A stretch of 33,647 bases of DNA, taken from NCBI GenBank assembly GCA_018712605.1, contig DVGR01000185.1, positions 1 through 33,647 on the forward strand, in the 5' to 3' direction. This DNA is from Candidatus Choladousia intestinigallinarum (GTDB lineage: Bacteria > Bacillota > Clostridia > Lachnospirales > Lachnospiraceae). Shown here one piece after another: positions 1 through 7,732 of this stretch. The first letter of the stretch is position 1. Every line of letters starts with the position of its first letter. Under the pieces are notes generated by a model. It did no database searches, had not been told where the DNA came from, and worked only from the letters and a program-made list of their open reading frames with translations. A program made the translations under genes and the position numbers.

Positions 1-1
1 T

Positions 2-109
2 ACGGTTGCCGGAGGATATTATTACCGGGTAAAAGGTACCCATGCTGCCATTAAAGGAAGTACAGGAGAATCATGCTCCAGCTATTCTAACGGTATGTGG
101 GTTAACTGA
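2..109 (+). CDS. C-terminal fragment of a small exported protein (partial)
   Basis: An open frame enters from the left edge and stops at TGA 107-109, giving 35 residues rich in Gly, Ser, Thr and Tyr, including GGYYYRVKGTH and ending SNGMWVN. The Tyr-rich VKGTH/KGST pattern resembles the C-terminus of short secreted proteins of Clostridia (DUF6147-like). That likeness is from memory and was not tested. The signal peptide and start lie outside the window, so localisation is inference. It is absent from the ORF track because its start is missing. Confidence 0.5.
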   Translation, partial: TVAGGYYYRVKGTHAAIKGSTGESCSSYSNGMWVN

Positions 110-147
110 CATACCATAAAAATTTTTACAACTAAATAAGGATAAGC

Positions 148-311
148 CCCTGCGAAACCGCAGGGTGAAGGGAACTGGCGATTAGAATAAGATAATACCG
201 GAAACGGACTTTGCATACTGTTTTATCTTATTCTTCGGAACATGGCGCCGATGGATCAGAACGTGAAAATCCATACTGGGGAGTTAGGGCCTCCCCGGTA
301 TGGCGGCGCCA
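148..311 (+). ncRNA. Structured RNA leader with several nested hairpins
   Basis: Four exact or near-exact inverted repeats follow one another. CCCTGCG/CGCAGGG (148-154/159-165) closes on AAAC. AGAATAAGATAA pairs perfectly over 12 bases (184-195 with 223-234) and contains a CCG-GAAA-CGG hairpin. TGGCGCCG (243-250) pairs with CGGCGCCA (304-311). Inside that, CCATACTGGGGA (271-282) pairs with 292-303 with one G-U. ATGGAT (251-256) could instead pair with ATCCAT (269-274), which would disrupt the last hairpin. No T-tract follows, so it is not a simple terminator. The Shine-Dalgarno of the next gene begins about 10 nt after the last stem, which suggests a cis-regulatory leader. I recognise no known riboswitch class. 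Confidence 0.45.
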
Positions 312-332
312 GAATTAATAAGGGAGATTTCT

Positions 333-1280
333 ATGAAAACTAAATATTTTCGGTTTCTGTATCATGGAGATAAGGGATGCTTTATACATGCAGGAGAACT
401 GGAAGACACGGCGACACAGGAGCGTTTTATTTTTGTCTATCTGAGCGGAACGAAACAGGCGGAAGATCACAAGAATGCGGAGAATGCTCTTTTTTTGTAC
501 CCAGAAACAGTGGATCTGGTGGTGGCGGGAGATGATTCTCAGACGGTAAAAGCGGCTTTGGACAGGCTGATGAAGAGAGCAAAAATAAAGATGCTGATTG
601 TACCATGCAAGGAGATGGCTGAAAGACTTTCTCCGGGGAATCAGCCGGAGCAGGTTGTGTGTTTATCAGGAGATAAAGTTTCTGATCAAAGCGGGGCGGA
701 GTCCGGCGGGCTTTGGCTGGAGCGGGCAGGATGGAAATTCTTTATCAAATCCTACCAAGAGGGAAGTTTGGTAATGGCCCACGGGCCAAAGGACGCACAG
801 CCAGGGAAAGTTTATGAGGACTGTGTCATGTGCGTACACGGCCTGGATCGAAAGCAGTGGGAGGAAGAGGCGGCACAGACAGACGGATATGCCTGGGCCG
901 TGGGACGGACACTGTATGAAGATTACGATGTGTGTAGGTACCAGAAGCGCAAAGACGGGGACTGCTATCTTGCAGGAAGCCTACTGCTGGGCAATATAAA
1001 GGCTGAAAAGTATTTCACCGAAATAAACAGGGATTTGGGAGACTTTATGCGGGAAATCCGGTTCTTCCTCCTGCCTGGTCTTGGAAGGGAAAAAGACTGG
1101 ACAGATGATCTCTTGGAAACGGAAAATGTAAACAATAAACGGTATTTTATAGGAATGGAACAGGTAATGGACCAGAAAGTGGCCGCCAGGATTGCTCTTG
1201 GGAATTTTTATCAAATTCCCGTTTCTGTGGGAGAGGAACAGGGCATCCGGTGTGCTGGATTTTTTAAGTACGCAAAGTAG
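333..1280 (+). CDS. Unassigned protein, possibly a degenerate metallo-beta-lactamase-fold protein
   Basis: The frame is open from 300, but the ATG at 333 is preceded by AAGGGAGA at good spacing and avoids the leader hairpins, so I take 315 residues. There is no signal peptide or membrane segment, so it is probably cytoplasmic. I do not recognise it firmly. The middle and C-terminal layout (a GSLLLGNI strand-turn near residue 225, then RFFLLPGLGREKDW, then a C-terminal strand) recalls ComEC-type metallo-beta-lactamase domains, where a GTLLLGD strand precedes a PHHGS motif. Here the metal-binding His residues are absent (PGLG in place of PHHG), so it would be catalytically dead if related. It stands alone between the structured leader and a terminator. 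Confidence 0.7.
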   Translation: MKTKYFRFLYHGDKGCFIHAGELEDTATQERFIFVYLSGTKQAEDHKNAENALFLYPETVDLVVAGDDSQTVKAALDRLMKRAKIKMLIVPCKEMAERLSPGNQPEQVVCLSGDKVSDQSGAESGGLWLERAGWKFFIKSYQEGSLVMAHGPKDAQPGKVYEDCVMCVHGLDRKQWEEEAAQTDGYAWAVGRTLYEDYDVCRYQKRKDGDCYLAGSLLLGNIKAEKYFTEINRDLGDFMREIRFFLLPGLGREKDWTDDLLETENVNNKRYFIGMEQVMDQKVAARIALGNFYQIPVSVGEEQGIRCAGFFKYAK

Positions 1281-1304
1281 GAAGGCGGCTCTTAAATGCT
1301 TCAG

Positions 1305-1341
1305 AAAGGCGGGGATGAAAATTCTCTGCCTTTTTCTTCTA
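1305..1341 (+). terminator. Intrinsic terminator after the unassigned gene
   Basis: AAAGGCGGGGA (1305-1315) pairs with TCTCTGCCTTT (1323-1333) over 11 bp including two G-U pairs, with a 7-nt loop, and runs into TTTTTCTTCT. It lies 25 nt past the stop at 1280. Confidence 0.7.
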
Positions 1342-1427
1342 TCCATCCATAGAGGCGCACGTCACCCGCATCAGAGACGTAAACCAGGGCTGGAATGAAA
1401 AACAAATAGCCAGGACTCGGGGAAGTA

Positions 1428-1436
1428 TGGTATGAT
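1428..1436 (+). promoter_or_regulatory. Possible extended -10 promoter for the beta-CASP gene
   Basis: TGG-TATGAT is an extended -10 match. No convincing -35 hexamer lies 17 bases upstream. A small hairpin GGGCTG/CAGCCC (1520-1525/1532-1537) lies in the leader, just before the ribosome binding site at 1546-1551. Confidence 0.3.
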
Positions 1437-1558
1437 ATTCTTTAGAACACATAAAATAATAGGGAAGGATTGTCTGGCTTGGACAGCTCCTGAGGCTTGA
1501 AGGGCTAGGGTTAAGAATAGGGCTGCCGCGACAGCCCCGGGTGAGAGGAGGAACAAGG

Positions 1559-3163
1559 ATGAAGCTGACGTTTCTTGGCGCCACACATGAGGTGACCGGA
1601 AGCTGTTTTATGCTGGAGGCCTGCCATCGAAGGATTTTGGTGGACTGCGGTATGGAACAGGGGCCGGATGTATATGAGAATGCGGATATTCCTGTAAAAG
1701 CGGATAAAATTGATATGGTGCTGCTGACCCACGCCCATATGGATCACTCAGGGAAGCTTCCCCTTCTGTATAAAGAGGGGTTCAGGGGACAGATTTTTGC
1801 CACCTCCGCCACAGCGGATCTGTGTGAGATTATGCTTCGGGACAGCGCCCACATTCAGATCTTTGAAGCTGAGTGGAAAAACAGAAAAGGCAAGAGAGCA
1901 GGAAAGGAAGAGGTTTTGCCCCTTTATGACATGGAGGACGCAGAGGGGGCCCTTTCCTGTCTTGTCCGCTGTTCTTATGATAAAGAGATTATCGTGGCAG
2001 AGGGCGTAAGGGTCCGCTTTACAGATGCGGGACATCTTCTGGGATCTTCTTCCATTGAGGTCTGGATCCGGGAAGAGGGGATTGAGAAGAAGGTTGTGTT
2101 CTCCGGGGATATCGGGAACACCAACCAGCCGTTGATCCGGGATCCCCAGTATCTGACAGAGGCGGATTATGTGGTGATGGAGTGTACCTATGGGGACAGA
2201 AGCCATGAGAAACCGGCGGATTATGCCGTGGCCCTGGCCCAGGTGCTTCAGAGAACCTTTGACAGGGGAGGAAATGTGGTGATTCCCTCTTTTGCCGTAG
2301 GACGGACCCAGGAGATGCTGTATTTTATACGGAGGATTAAGGAAGAGAATCTGGTGACCGGGCACGACAATTTTGAAGTGTGGGTGGACAGCCCTTTGGC
2401 CATTGAAGCCACGAATATTTTCCGTGAGCATATGTGGAGTGATTTTGACCAGGAGGCCATGGAGCTTCTGCAGAAGGGAGTGAATCCCATTGGATTTACG
2501 GGGCTGAGAACCTCTGTAACCACCAATGATTCCAGGTCTATCAATGAGGACGTAAAGCCTAAGGTGATCATCTCTGCCAGCGGTATGTGCGAGGCGGGCC
2601 GGATCCGGCACCATCTGAAGCATAATCTTTGGAGGAGAGAATGTACGGTTCTGTTTGTAGGGTATCAGGCTGTGGGGACTCTGGGAAGAGCTTTGCTGGA
2701 GGGAGCCAAAGAAGTTAAGCTTTTTGGCGAGGAGATTGATGTGAAGGCGGAGATCTGCAGGCTTCCGGGAATCAGCGGCCATGCGGACAATCAGGGGCTG
2801 ATCCGCTGGATCAACAGCTTTGAGAAAAAGCCCTCCCGAGTGTTTGTGGTACACGGAGAGGACACGGTGTGTGATGTCTTTGCCGGCAGGCTGCAGGACG
2901 AGCTGGGATTGAATGCCAGCGCCCCTTACTCGGGGACGGAGTTTGACCTGGCCAAGGGCATGTTTGTCCATGTGGCGGAGCCACAGCGGATTCAGAAAGA
3001 AACCGCTCCGGCGGCCAAGGTATCTAAAGTCTTTGCCAGACTGGTGGCCGCTGGGCAGAGGCTGGTTGGCGTCATCCGGAAGAACGAAGGGGGAGCGAAC
3101 CAGGATCTCACCAAGTTTGCCAGGGAGATTCATGATCTCTGTGATAAATGGGATCGGGAATAG
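1559..3163 (+). CDS. Beta-CASP metallo-beta-lactamase RNA-processing exonuclease-like protein
   Basis: 534 residues from ATG 1559, chosen over the upstream GTG 1541 because AGGAGG (1546-1551) sits 7 nt before it. The N-terminal metallo-beta-lactamase domain shows the zinc motif HAHMDHSG, then DAGHLLGSSS, FSGDIG and ECTYGDR. A beta-CASP insertion follows with IPSFAVGRTQEML, VDSPLA and ISASGMCEAGR, and the C-terminal part has SGHAD and VFVVHGE. This is the complete motif set of the YSH1/CPSF73-like bacterial family, whose members cleave or trim RNA. The length is normal for the family and no residue appears missing. The product should be cytosolic and zinc-dependent. The exact RNA substrate cannot be read from sequence. 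The next gene starts 46 nt downstream and may be co-transcribed. Confidence 0.93.
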   Translation: MKLTFLGATHEVTGSCFMLEACHRRILVDCGMEQGPDVYENADIPVKADKIDMVLLTHAHMDHSGKLPLLYKEGFRGQIFATSATADLCEIMLRDSAHIQIFEAEWKNRKGKRAGKEEVLPLYDMEDAEGALSCLVRCSYDKEIIVAEGVRVRFTDAGHLLGSSSIEVWIREEGIEKKVVFSGDIGNTNQPLIRDPQYLTEADYVVMECTYGDRSHEKPADYAVALAQVLQRTFDRGGNVVIPSFAVGRTQEMLYFIRRIKEENLVTGHDNFEVWVDSPLAIEATNIFREHMWSDFDQEAMELLQKGVNPIGFTGLRTSVTTNDSRSINEDVKPKVIISASGMCEAGRIRHHLKHNLWRRECTVLFVGYQAVGTLGRALLEGAKEVKLFGEEIDVKAEICRLPGISGHADNQGLIRWINSFEKKPSRVFVVHGEDTVCDVFAGRLQDELGLNASAPYSGTEFDLAKGMFVHVAEPQRIQKETAPAAKVSKVFARLVAAGQRLVGVIRKNEGGANQDLTKFAREIHDLCDKWDRE

Positions 3164-3209
3164 GCAGGACAGCCGCCGGACGGGGGTTAACAGCATTAGG
3201 GGAGAAAAT

Positions 3210-4406
3210 ATGAGGATTTTTTGGAAAAAAACCAGATGGAGACGGAGGATGGCTTTGTGGCTTTGCGCTGTTGCGGCAAGTATGCTGGCGGGAGGCTGCG
3301 GAACCATAGGCAGAGTGCAGTACCAGCTTTCCGGAAATGGTGTGGAAAGCTGGGAGCAGGCTGCCGCCGAGGCAGGCATCGAGACGCTTACAGAAGAGTA
3401 TTATTATGAAAATCTTCCGGAGGATTTACGAGAGGCATACCGGGAGCTGTATGTGAGAATTATGAGGAATGAGGACTCCGCAGAGATCTATTCCGGCATC
3501 ACGACGGATGACTTCTGGAAGGTATATTATGGGATTTTGGCAGACCATCCTGAGATCTTTTGGATCGGCAAAAGCGTTCAGGTTCAGCAGTCGGGGCTGA
3601 CGGGAAATGTGGTTTCCTATGAATTTGAAACCACTGTGCCGTTGGAAGAACGGGAGTCCATGAGGGCGCAGATCGAGGCGGCGGCTGATGCATGTCTGGC
3701 AGGCGTTTCTCAGGACGCTTCTGCATATGATAAGATCAAATATGTGTATGAGTTTATTATAAATACTACAGACTATGATGAGAACGGGCAGGACACCCAG
3801 AATATTCAGAGTGTTCTTCTGTATCAGTCCTCTGTGTGCGCAGGGTATTCAAAGGCCTTTCAGTATCTGCTGAACAGGATGGGGATTTTCTGTACCTATA
3901 TTACCGGAACGATCCGGGACGGAGGGGATCACGGATGGAATTTGGTGCGCATAGATGATTCTTATTATTATGTGGATGTCACCTGGGGGGATCCTGTTTT
4001 TGCCAACCAGATGGAGGGACAGGAAAGCACGGTTATGAATTATAATTACCTGTGCTGTACCCAGGAGGATCTTTTTAAGACCCATGAGCCGGACGGGACG
4101 GTGCCTCTGCCTGAATGTACTTCGAATGATTACAATTACTATATGCTCAACGGAATGTATTATGAGACCTTCGATTACGACACCATTTACAACCGGCTGA
4201 TGGAATCCGTATGGAATGGGGACAGCAGTATCGTAATGAAATTCGGAAGCCGGGAGGCGTATGACACGGCGGTATATGAGATTCTGGAGGATGGGATGCT
4301 CAATGACGCAGGCCAGTATCTCATGTCCCAGAACGGAGTCAGCACCTGGAATTACAGGTATCAGACGGATGAAAATTTTTACGTGTTTACTTTATATTGG
4401 CGGTAA
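3210..4406 (+). CDS. Transglutaminase-like domain lipoprotein
   Basis: 398 residues. ATG 3210 follows AGGGGAGAA; the longer open frame back to 2913 is only overlap with the preceding gene. The N-terminus is a basic start followed by a hydrophobic stretch and the lipobox LAGGC, with Cys30 as the lipid-anchored residue, so the protein sits on the outer face of the membrane. The C-terminal half carries a transglutaminase/papain-like triad: Cys210 in SSVCAGYS, His241 in DHGWN and Asp256 in YYVDVTWGDP. In Gram-positive bacteria such proteins are thought to act on cell-wall or surface proteins, but the substrate is unknown. The first 150 residues match no family I recognise. A strong terminator follows directly. 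Confidence 0.88.
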   Translation: MRIFWKKTRWRRRMALWLCAVAASMLAGGCGTIGRVQYQLSGNGVESWEQAAAEAGIETLTEEYYYENLPEDLREAYRELYVRIMRNEDSAEIYSGITTDDFWKVYYGILADHPEIFWIGKSVQVQQSGLTGNVVSYEFETTVPLEERESMRAQIEAAADACLAGVSQDASAYDKIKYVYEFIINTTDYDENGQDTQNIQSVLLYQSSVCAGYSKAFQYLLNRMGIFCTYITGTIRDGGDHGWNLVRIDDSYYYVDVTWGDPVFANQMEGQESTVMNYNYLCCTQEDLFKTHEPDGTVPLPECTSNDYNYYMLNGMYYETFDYDTIYNRLMESVWNGDSSIVMKFGSREAYDTAVYEILEDGMLNDAGQYLMSQNGVSTWNYRYQTDENFYVFTLYWR

Positions 4407-4411
4407 AACAT

Positions 4412-4443
4412 GGGCGGGGAGGTTCCCGCCCAAAATTTTTTTA
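4412..4443 (+). terminator. Intrinsic terminator after the transglutaminase-like gene
   Basis: GGGCGGG (4412-4418) and CCCGCCC (4425-4431) form a perfect 7-bp GC stem with a 6-nt loop, followed by AAAATTTTTTT. Confidence 0.85.
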
Positions 4444-4552
4444 AAAATTTTTGCAAGGTTTTTGGATTTTGCGTGTATAGGTATGTGAAAGCCATTTTGC
4501 AGGCGGGAAAACGGGCGGTACCCGGGAGGCGGTCTGCGGAGAGGAGGTAGGG

Positions 4553-5116
4553 ATGCCGGACGGTGATATTATTGAACTTCTGGAAGTTAGAGATGAGAAG
4601 GCCATTGCCCTGATCGTTGAAAGGTATGAGAAGCTGATCCGATATATTTCCGTCACCATTCTGGGCGGACGGGAAGAGTCTGTGAAGGAATGCATGAACG
4701 ATGTGTATCTGAAGCTCTGGACCCATGGTTCTGCGTATGACTATGAGAAAGCGCTGTTTAAAACGTATCTCAAGGCCATTACCCGGAACACAGCGCTCAA
4801 TTATCTGAGAAAGCTGAAGCGGCTGGAAGAATTAGAAGGCTTTGACGAGTCAGACACTATCCAGTCTGAGTACATAGACTACACCCAGAACCTGGAGCAG
4901 AAAATGATTTTCCAGGAAGAGGTCCAGGCCCTTTCCAATATCCTGAAGGAATTAAAAAAGAAGGATAAGGAAATGGTGATTCGGCGTTTTTATTACCTCC
5001 AGAGTACCAGGCAGATTGCAGAGGCCATGAAGATGTCAGAAAATGCAGTGGACAGCAAGCTTTCAAGACTCAGAAGGAAACTGAAAAAGAAGTATGAAAA
5101 GGAGGTGGCGAAATGA
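4553..5116 (+). CDS. ECF-type RNA polymerase sigma factor
   Basis: 187 residues, with GAGGAGG ahead of ATG 4553. An N-terminal sigma region 2 runs from about residue 18 to 85 (RYEKLIRY, then NDVYLKLW and ITRNTALNYLRK). A charged linker is followed by sigma region 4 near residues 125-180, with RRFYYLQSTRQIAEAMKMS and a helix-turn-helix ending KLSRLRRKLKKK. Regions 1 and 3 are absent, as in extracytoplasmic-function sigma factors. The stop overlaps the next start by 4 nt (ATGA), a coupling typical of sigma and anti-sigma pairs. A TTGCAA-17-TGTATA element (4451-4479) is a weak promoter candidate. The regulon is unknown; position just upstream of the fatty-acid operon makes a link possible but unproven. 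Confidence 0.88.
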   Translation: MPDGDIIELLEVRDEKAIALIVERYEKLIRYISVTILGGREESVKECMNDVYLKLWTHGSAYDYEKALFKTYLKAITRNTALNYLRKLKRLEELEGFDESDTIQSEYIDYTQNLEQKMIFQEEVQALSNILKELKKKDKEMVIRRFYYLQSTRQIAEAMKMSENAVDSKLSRLRRKLKKKYEKEVAK

Positions 5117-5355
5117 GCCTTTTTAGCCCATACCGGCTGATTGATATTTTCAGCCTGATTGACCCGGCTCTGGTAGAAGAAGAGATTCCGGAAAATGATC
5201 CTGGATTTTTACAGATGACTTCCCAGGAACCCACAAAATGGACCATCAGAAAAAGAATTGCCGTAGTGACCAGCATCGCCGCTGCGGGCTCCCTGGCAAT
5301 CGCCGGGATCGTAGCCTTTGCCATTAAGCGGCATGAACCGGGCAGGGCAGCCTAG
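5113..5355 (+). CDS. Small single-span membrane protein, candidate anti-sigma or sigma partner
   Basis: 80 residues. The start lies inside the stop of the sigma gene (ATGA overlap) and GGAGG lies just before it, so the two are translationally coupled. Residues 1-48 are polar and acidic (LVEEEIPENDP) and 49-71 form one hydrophobic, Ala-rich span preceded by RKR, which predicts a cytoplasmic N-terminus and a tail of about nine residues outside. No zinc anti-sigma HxxxCxxC motif is present and the outer sensor domain usual in anti-sigma factors is essentially missing. Size and coupling suggest a minimal membrane tether or inhibitor of the sigma factor, but no family was recognised. Confidence 0.7.
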   Translation: MSLFSPYRLIDIFSLIDPALVEEEIPENDPGFLQMTSQEPTKWTIRKRIAVVTSIAAAGSLAIAGIVAFAIKRHEPGRAA

Positions 5356-5402
5356 CCCTGAGAGCAGCTTTTATAATATAGAAAAAATGAGGAGAAAAGA
5401 AA

Positions 5403-5636
5403 ATGTTGGAAAAATTAATATCAATCGTTGCAGAGCAGTTACACGTAGAGGAAGCAGAAATTAAGCCGGAGACAGATTTCAAAGCGGATCTGAGCGCAGA
5501 TTCCCTGGATCTGTTCGAGCTGGTGATGGCTCTTGAGGAAGAGTACAATGTGGAGATCCCCAATGAGGACCTGGAGCAGCTTACAACCGTAAACGCAGTG
5601 GTAGAGTATCTGAAGAAAAAGGGGATTGAAGAATAA
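5403..5636 (+). CDS. acpP: Acyl carrier protein
   Basis: 77 residues, the usual length. The protein carries growing acyl chains as thioesters on a 4'-phosphopantetheine arm. The attachment site is Ser34 in the motif ADSLDLFELVMALEEE. The protein is strongly acidic with the four-helix pattern of the family. It is the first gene of the ten-gene fatty-acid and acetyl-CoA carboxylase cluster, preceded by GAGGAGA. A TATAAT (5372-5377) lies 26 nt before the start but no -35 hexamer matches it, so the promoter is unresolved. The stop shares one base with the next start (TAATG). Confidence 0.97.
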   Translation: MLEKLISIVAEQLHVEEAEIKPETDFKADLSADSLDLFELVMALEEEYNVEIPNEDLEQLTTVNAVVEYLKKKGIEE

Positions 5637-6559
5637 TGAAAACAGAGATCTGCAGCCTGCTGGGAATTGAATACCCCATTATCCAGGGAGGCATGGCCTG
5701 GGTGGCGGAGCATTCCCTTGCTTCTGCCGTGTCAAATGCCGGAGGGCTGGGAATCATAGCGGCAGCCAACGCGCCCTGTGAAGTAGTGAGAGAAGAGATC
5801 CGCAAAACGAGAGAACGGACGGATAAGCCCTTTGGAGTAAATATTATGCTTTTAAGCCCCTATGCCCAAGAGGTGGCTCAGCTGGTAGTGGAAGAGAAGG
5901 TACCGGTGGTTACCACCGGGGCCGGAAATCCGGGTCCTTATCTGGAGGCCTGGAAAAATGCGGGCATTAAGGTAATTCCCGTGGTGGCTTCCGTGGCCCT
6001 GGCCAAGAGAATGGAGCGAGCCGGCGCAGATGCCGTGATTGCGGAGGGATGCGAGTCCGGCGGACACATCGGGGAAAATACTACCATGGTGCTGGTGCCC
6101 CAGATCGTGGACGCCGTGAAGGTTCCGGTGATTGCAGCCGGAGGGATCGGCGACGGAAGAGGCTTTGCCGCAGCTATGATGCTGGGGGCAAAGGGAGTAC
6201 AGATGGGGACACGCTTCCTGGTTGCTAAGGAGTGTGTGATCCATGAGAATTATAAGCAGCAGGTATTGAAAGCCAAGGATATTGATTCAGCCGTTACGGG
6301 GCGGACTACAGGACATCCGGTGCGTACCCTCAGGAACCGCATGACCCGTACCTACCAGCAGATGGAGAAGGACGGCAGCAGCTTTGAAGAGCTGGAGTCA
6401 CTCACTATCGGTTCCCTGCGCAAAGCAGTGGTGGAAGGAGACGTGGTGAACGGCTCTATGATGGCAGGACAGATCGCCGGCATGGTGACAAAGGAGCAGA
6501 CCTGCCAGGAGATGATTCAGGAGATTATGCAGGAAGCGGATGCGCTTCTTCAAAGATAG
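5636..6559 (+). CDS. fabK: Enoyl-ACP reductase II (FMN-dependent)
   Basis: 307 residues. It reduces trans-2-enoyl-ACP with NAD(P)H, the last step of each elongation cycle, and stands in for FabI. Visible marks of the 2-nitropropane-dioxygenase-type TIM barrel are QGGMAWVAEH near the start, the flavin-phosphate loop motifs AAGGIGDGRG and GAKGVQMGTRF, and SGGHIGE. Setting next to acpP and fabD settles FabK over a nitronate monooxygenase. The start overlaps the acpP stop by one base, so translation is coupled. After this gene comes a 135-nt gap, the longest inside the operon, with hairpins described separately. Confidence 0.95.
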   Translation: MKTEICSLLGIEYPIIQGGMAWVAEHSLASAVSNAGGLGIIAAANAPCEVVREEIRKTRERTDKPFGVNIMLLSPYAQEVAQLVVEEKVPVVTTGAGNPGPYLEAWKNAGIKVIPVVASVALAKRMERAGADAVIAEGCESGGHIGENTTMVLVPQIVDAVKVPVIAAGGIGDGRGFAAAMMLGAKGVQMGTRFLVAKECVIHENYKQQVLKAKDIDSAVTGRTTGHPVRTLRNRMTRTYQQMEKDGSSFEELESLTIGSLRKAVVEGDVVNGSMMAGQIAGMVTKEQTCQEMIQEIMQEADALLQR

Positions 6560-6579
6560 GAAAATGTAGACAGGGATAT

Positions 6580-6679
6580 GGCGCAGGCAGGAGGAGAGAC
6601 AGCAAACGAAAACGAGGCCTGCGCCGTTGTCTGCGGTTTACTTTAAAAAAGAAAATAAATGCCGCAGAAAACTGCGGCA
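6580..6679 (+). promoter_or_regulatory. Structured fabK-fabD intergenic region with competing hairpins
   Basis: GGCGCAGGC (6580-6588) pairs perfectly with GCCTGCGCC (6617-6625). Next come CTGCGG (6631-6636), CCGCAG (6662-6667) and CTGCGG (6672-6677). The middle copy can pair with either neighbour; with the right-hand copy it forms the perfect hairpin TGCCGCAG-AAAA-CTGCGGCA (6660-6679), which ends only 2 nt before the fabD Shine-Dalgarno. No T-tract follows it. This looks like an RNA element that could tune fabD translation or mRNA cleavage. No known class was recognised. Confidence 0.4.
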
Positions 6680-6694
6680 GTGGAGGAAGAATAG

Positions 6695-7645
6695 ATGGGC
6701 AAGACTGCTTTCGTGTTTCCTGGACAGGGGACACAGTATACTGGAATGGCAAAGGAATTTTATGATGCGTTTCCCGAGAGCCGGGAAGTATTTAAAATGG
6801 CTTCTGAGGCGGCGGGATTTTCTATGGAAAAGATCTGCTTTGAGGACTGTGAGGAGCTGAATGAGACGAAATACACCCAGCCGGCTCTTTTGACAGCCAC
6901 CTGTGCGATTTTAAAGGCTGTGGAAGCCCAGGGGATTACTGCCGATATTACGGCGGGGCTGAGCCTGGGAGAGTACTGCGCCTTGACAGCGGCAGGCAGT
7001 ATTGATTTTGAGGATGCGGTAAAATTAGTATGCCAGAGGGGAATCTACATGGAAGAAGAGGTTCCCGCAGGAGAAGGCGGTATGTCCGCGGTCATTACCA
7101 GGAAGCCCGTTCCCGTGGAGGAGATTTGTGAATCTATTCCGGGAGTTGTGGGAGTGGCCAATTATAATTGCCCGGGCCAGCAGGTGATCTCTGGTGAGAA
7201 GGAAGCTGTGGAGCAGGCGGGGAAAGAGCTGCTGGACGCAGGAGCTGCCCGGGTGGTGCCGCTGAAGGTCAGCGGGCCTTTCCACTCTCCCATGCTGAAG
7301 GGAGCCGGGGAAAAGCTGAAGGCGGAGCTTGGAAAGATCGGCCTTGCGGCTCCGGAGATTCCCTTTGTATCTAATGTCACTGCCAGAGAGGTAGAGAAGC
7401 CGGAGGAGCTTCGCAGCCTTCTGGCCAGACAGGTTTACTCTCCTGTAAAGTGGCAGCAGAGCATTGAGCGCATGATTGAAGAGGGAACCGATACCTTTGT
7501 GGAGATTGGGCCGGGAACGACCTTAAGTAAATTTGTAAAGAAAATAGACCGCCATGTACGTGTCTACCATGTGGAGACCGTAGAAGATCTGGAGACATTG
7601 AAGAAAGCCGCAGGAATGGATCCTGTAGAGCAGGCGGCGGGCTGA
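6695..7645 (+). CDS. fabD: Malonyl-CoA:ACP transacylase
   Basis: 316 residues, a normal FabD length. It moves malonyl from CoA to ACP. The N-terminus VFPGQGTQYTGM is diagnostic. The nucleophile elbow is GLSLGEY with Ser90, and the catalytic His lies in SGPFHSPML. The C-terminus has VEIGPGTTLS. The start at 6695 follows GTGGAGGAAG. The N-terminal Gln and the Arg in CQRG expected for malonyl binding are both visible. A perfect CCGGCT-GGC-AGCCGG hairpin lies in the 87-nt gap before fabG. Confidence 0.97.
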   Translation: MGKTAFVFPGQGTQYTGMAKEFYDAFPESREVFKMASEAAGFSMEKICFEDCEELNETKYTQPALLTATCAILKAVEAQGITADITAGLSLGEYCALTAAGSIDFEDAVKLVCQRGIYMEEEVPAGEGGMSAVITRKPVPVEEICESIPGVVGVANYNCPGQQVISGEKEAVEQAGKELLDAGAARVVPLKVSGPFHSPMLKGAGEKLKAELGKIGLAAPEIPFVSNVTAREVEKPEELRSLLARQVYSPVKWQQSIERMIEEGTDTFVEIGPGTTLSKFVKKIDRHVRVYHVETVEDLETLKKAAGMDPVEQAAG

Positions 7646-7732
7646 GTGTAAGCCGGAAGGCAGAAGCTGTACAAGGCCGGCTGGCAGCCGGAAAAAAGCA
7701 AGTCCGTGGATGACACGGCAGTGGAGGATGAA

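Noticed and set aside
251-303. Fragment resembling part of a cobalamin riboswitch (ACGTGAAAATCCATACTG)
   Set aside because: Only a short stretch resembles the core; the remaining conserved boxes are not found and the neighbouring gene has no cobalamin link.
1748-3379. 543-residue reverse-strand ORF opposite the beta-CASP gene
   Set aside because: Antisense shadow of a gene with full motif support; no ribosome binding site or domain of its own.
6627-6860. 77-residue plus-strand ORF at the fabK-fabD gap
   Set aside because: Runs out of frame into fabD and overlaps the hairpins; no family features.
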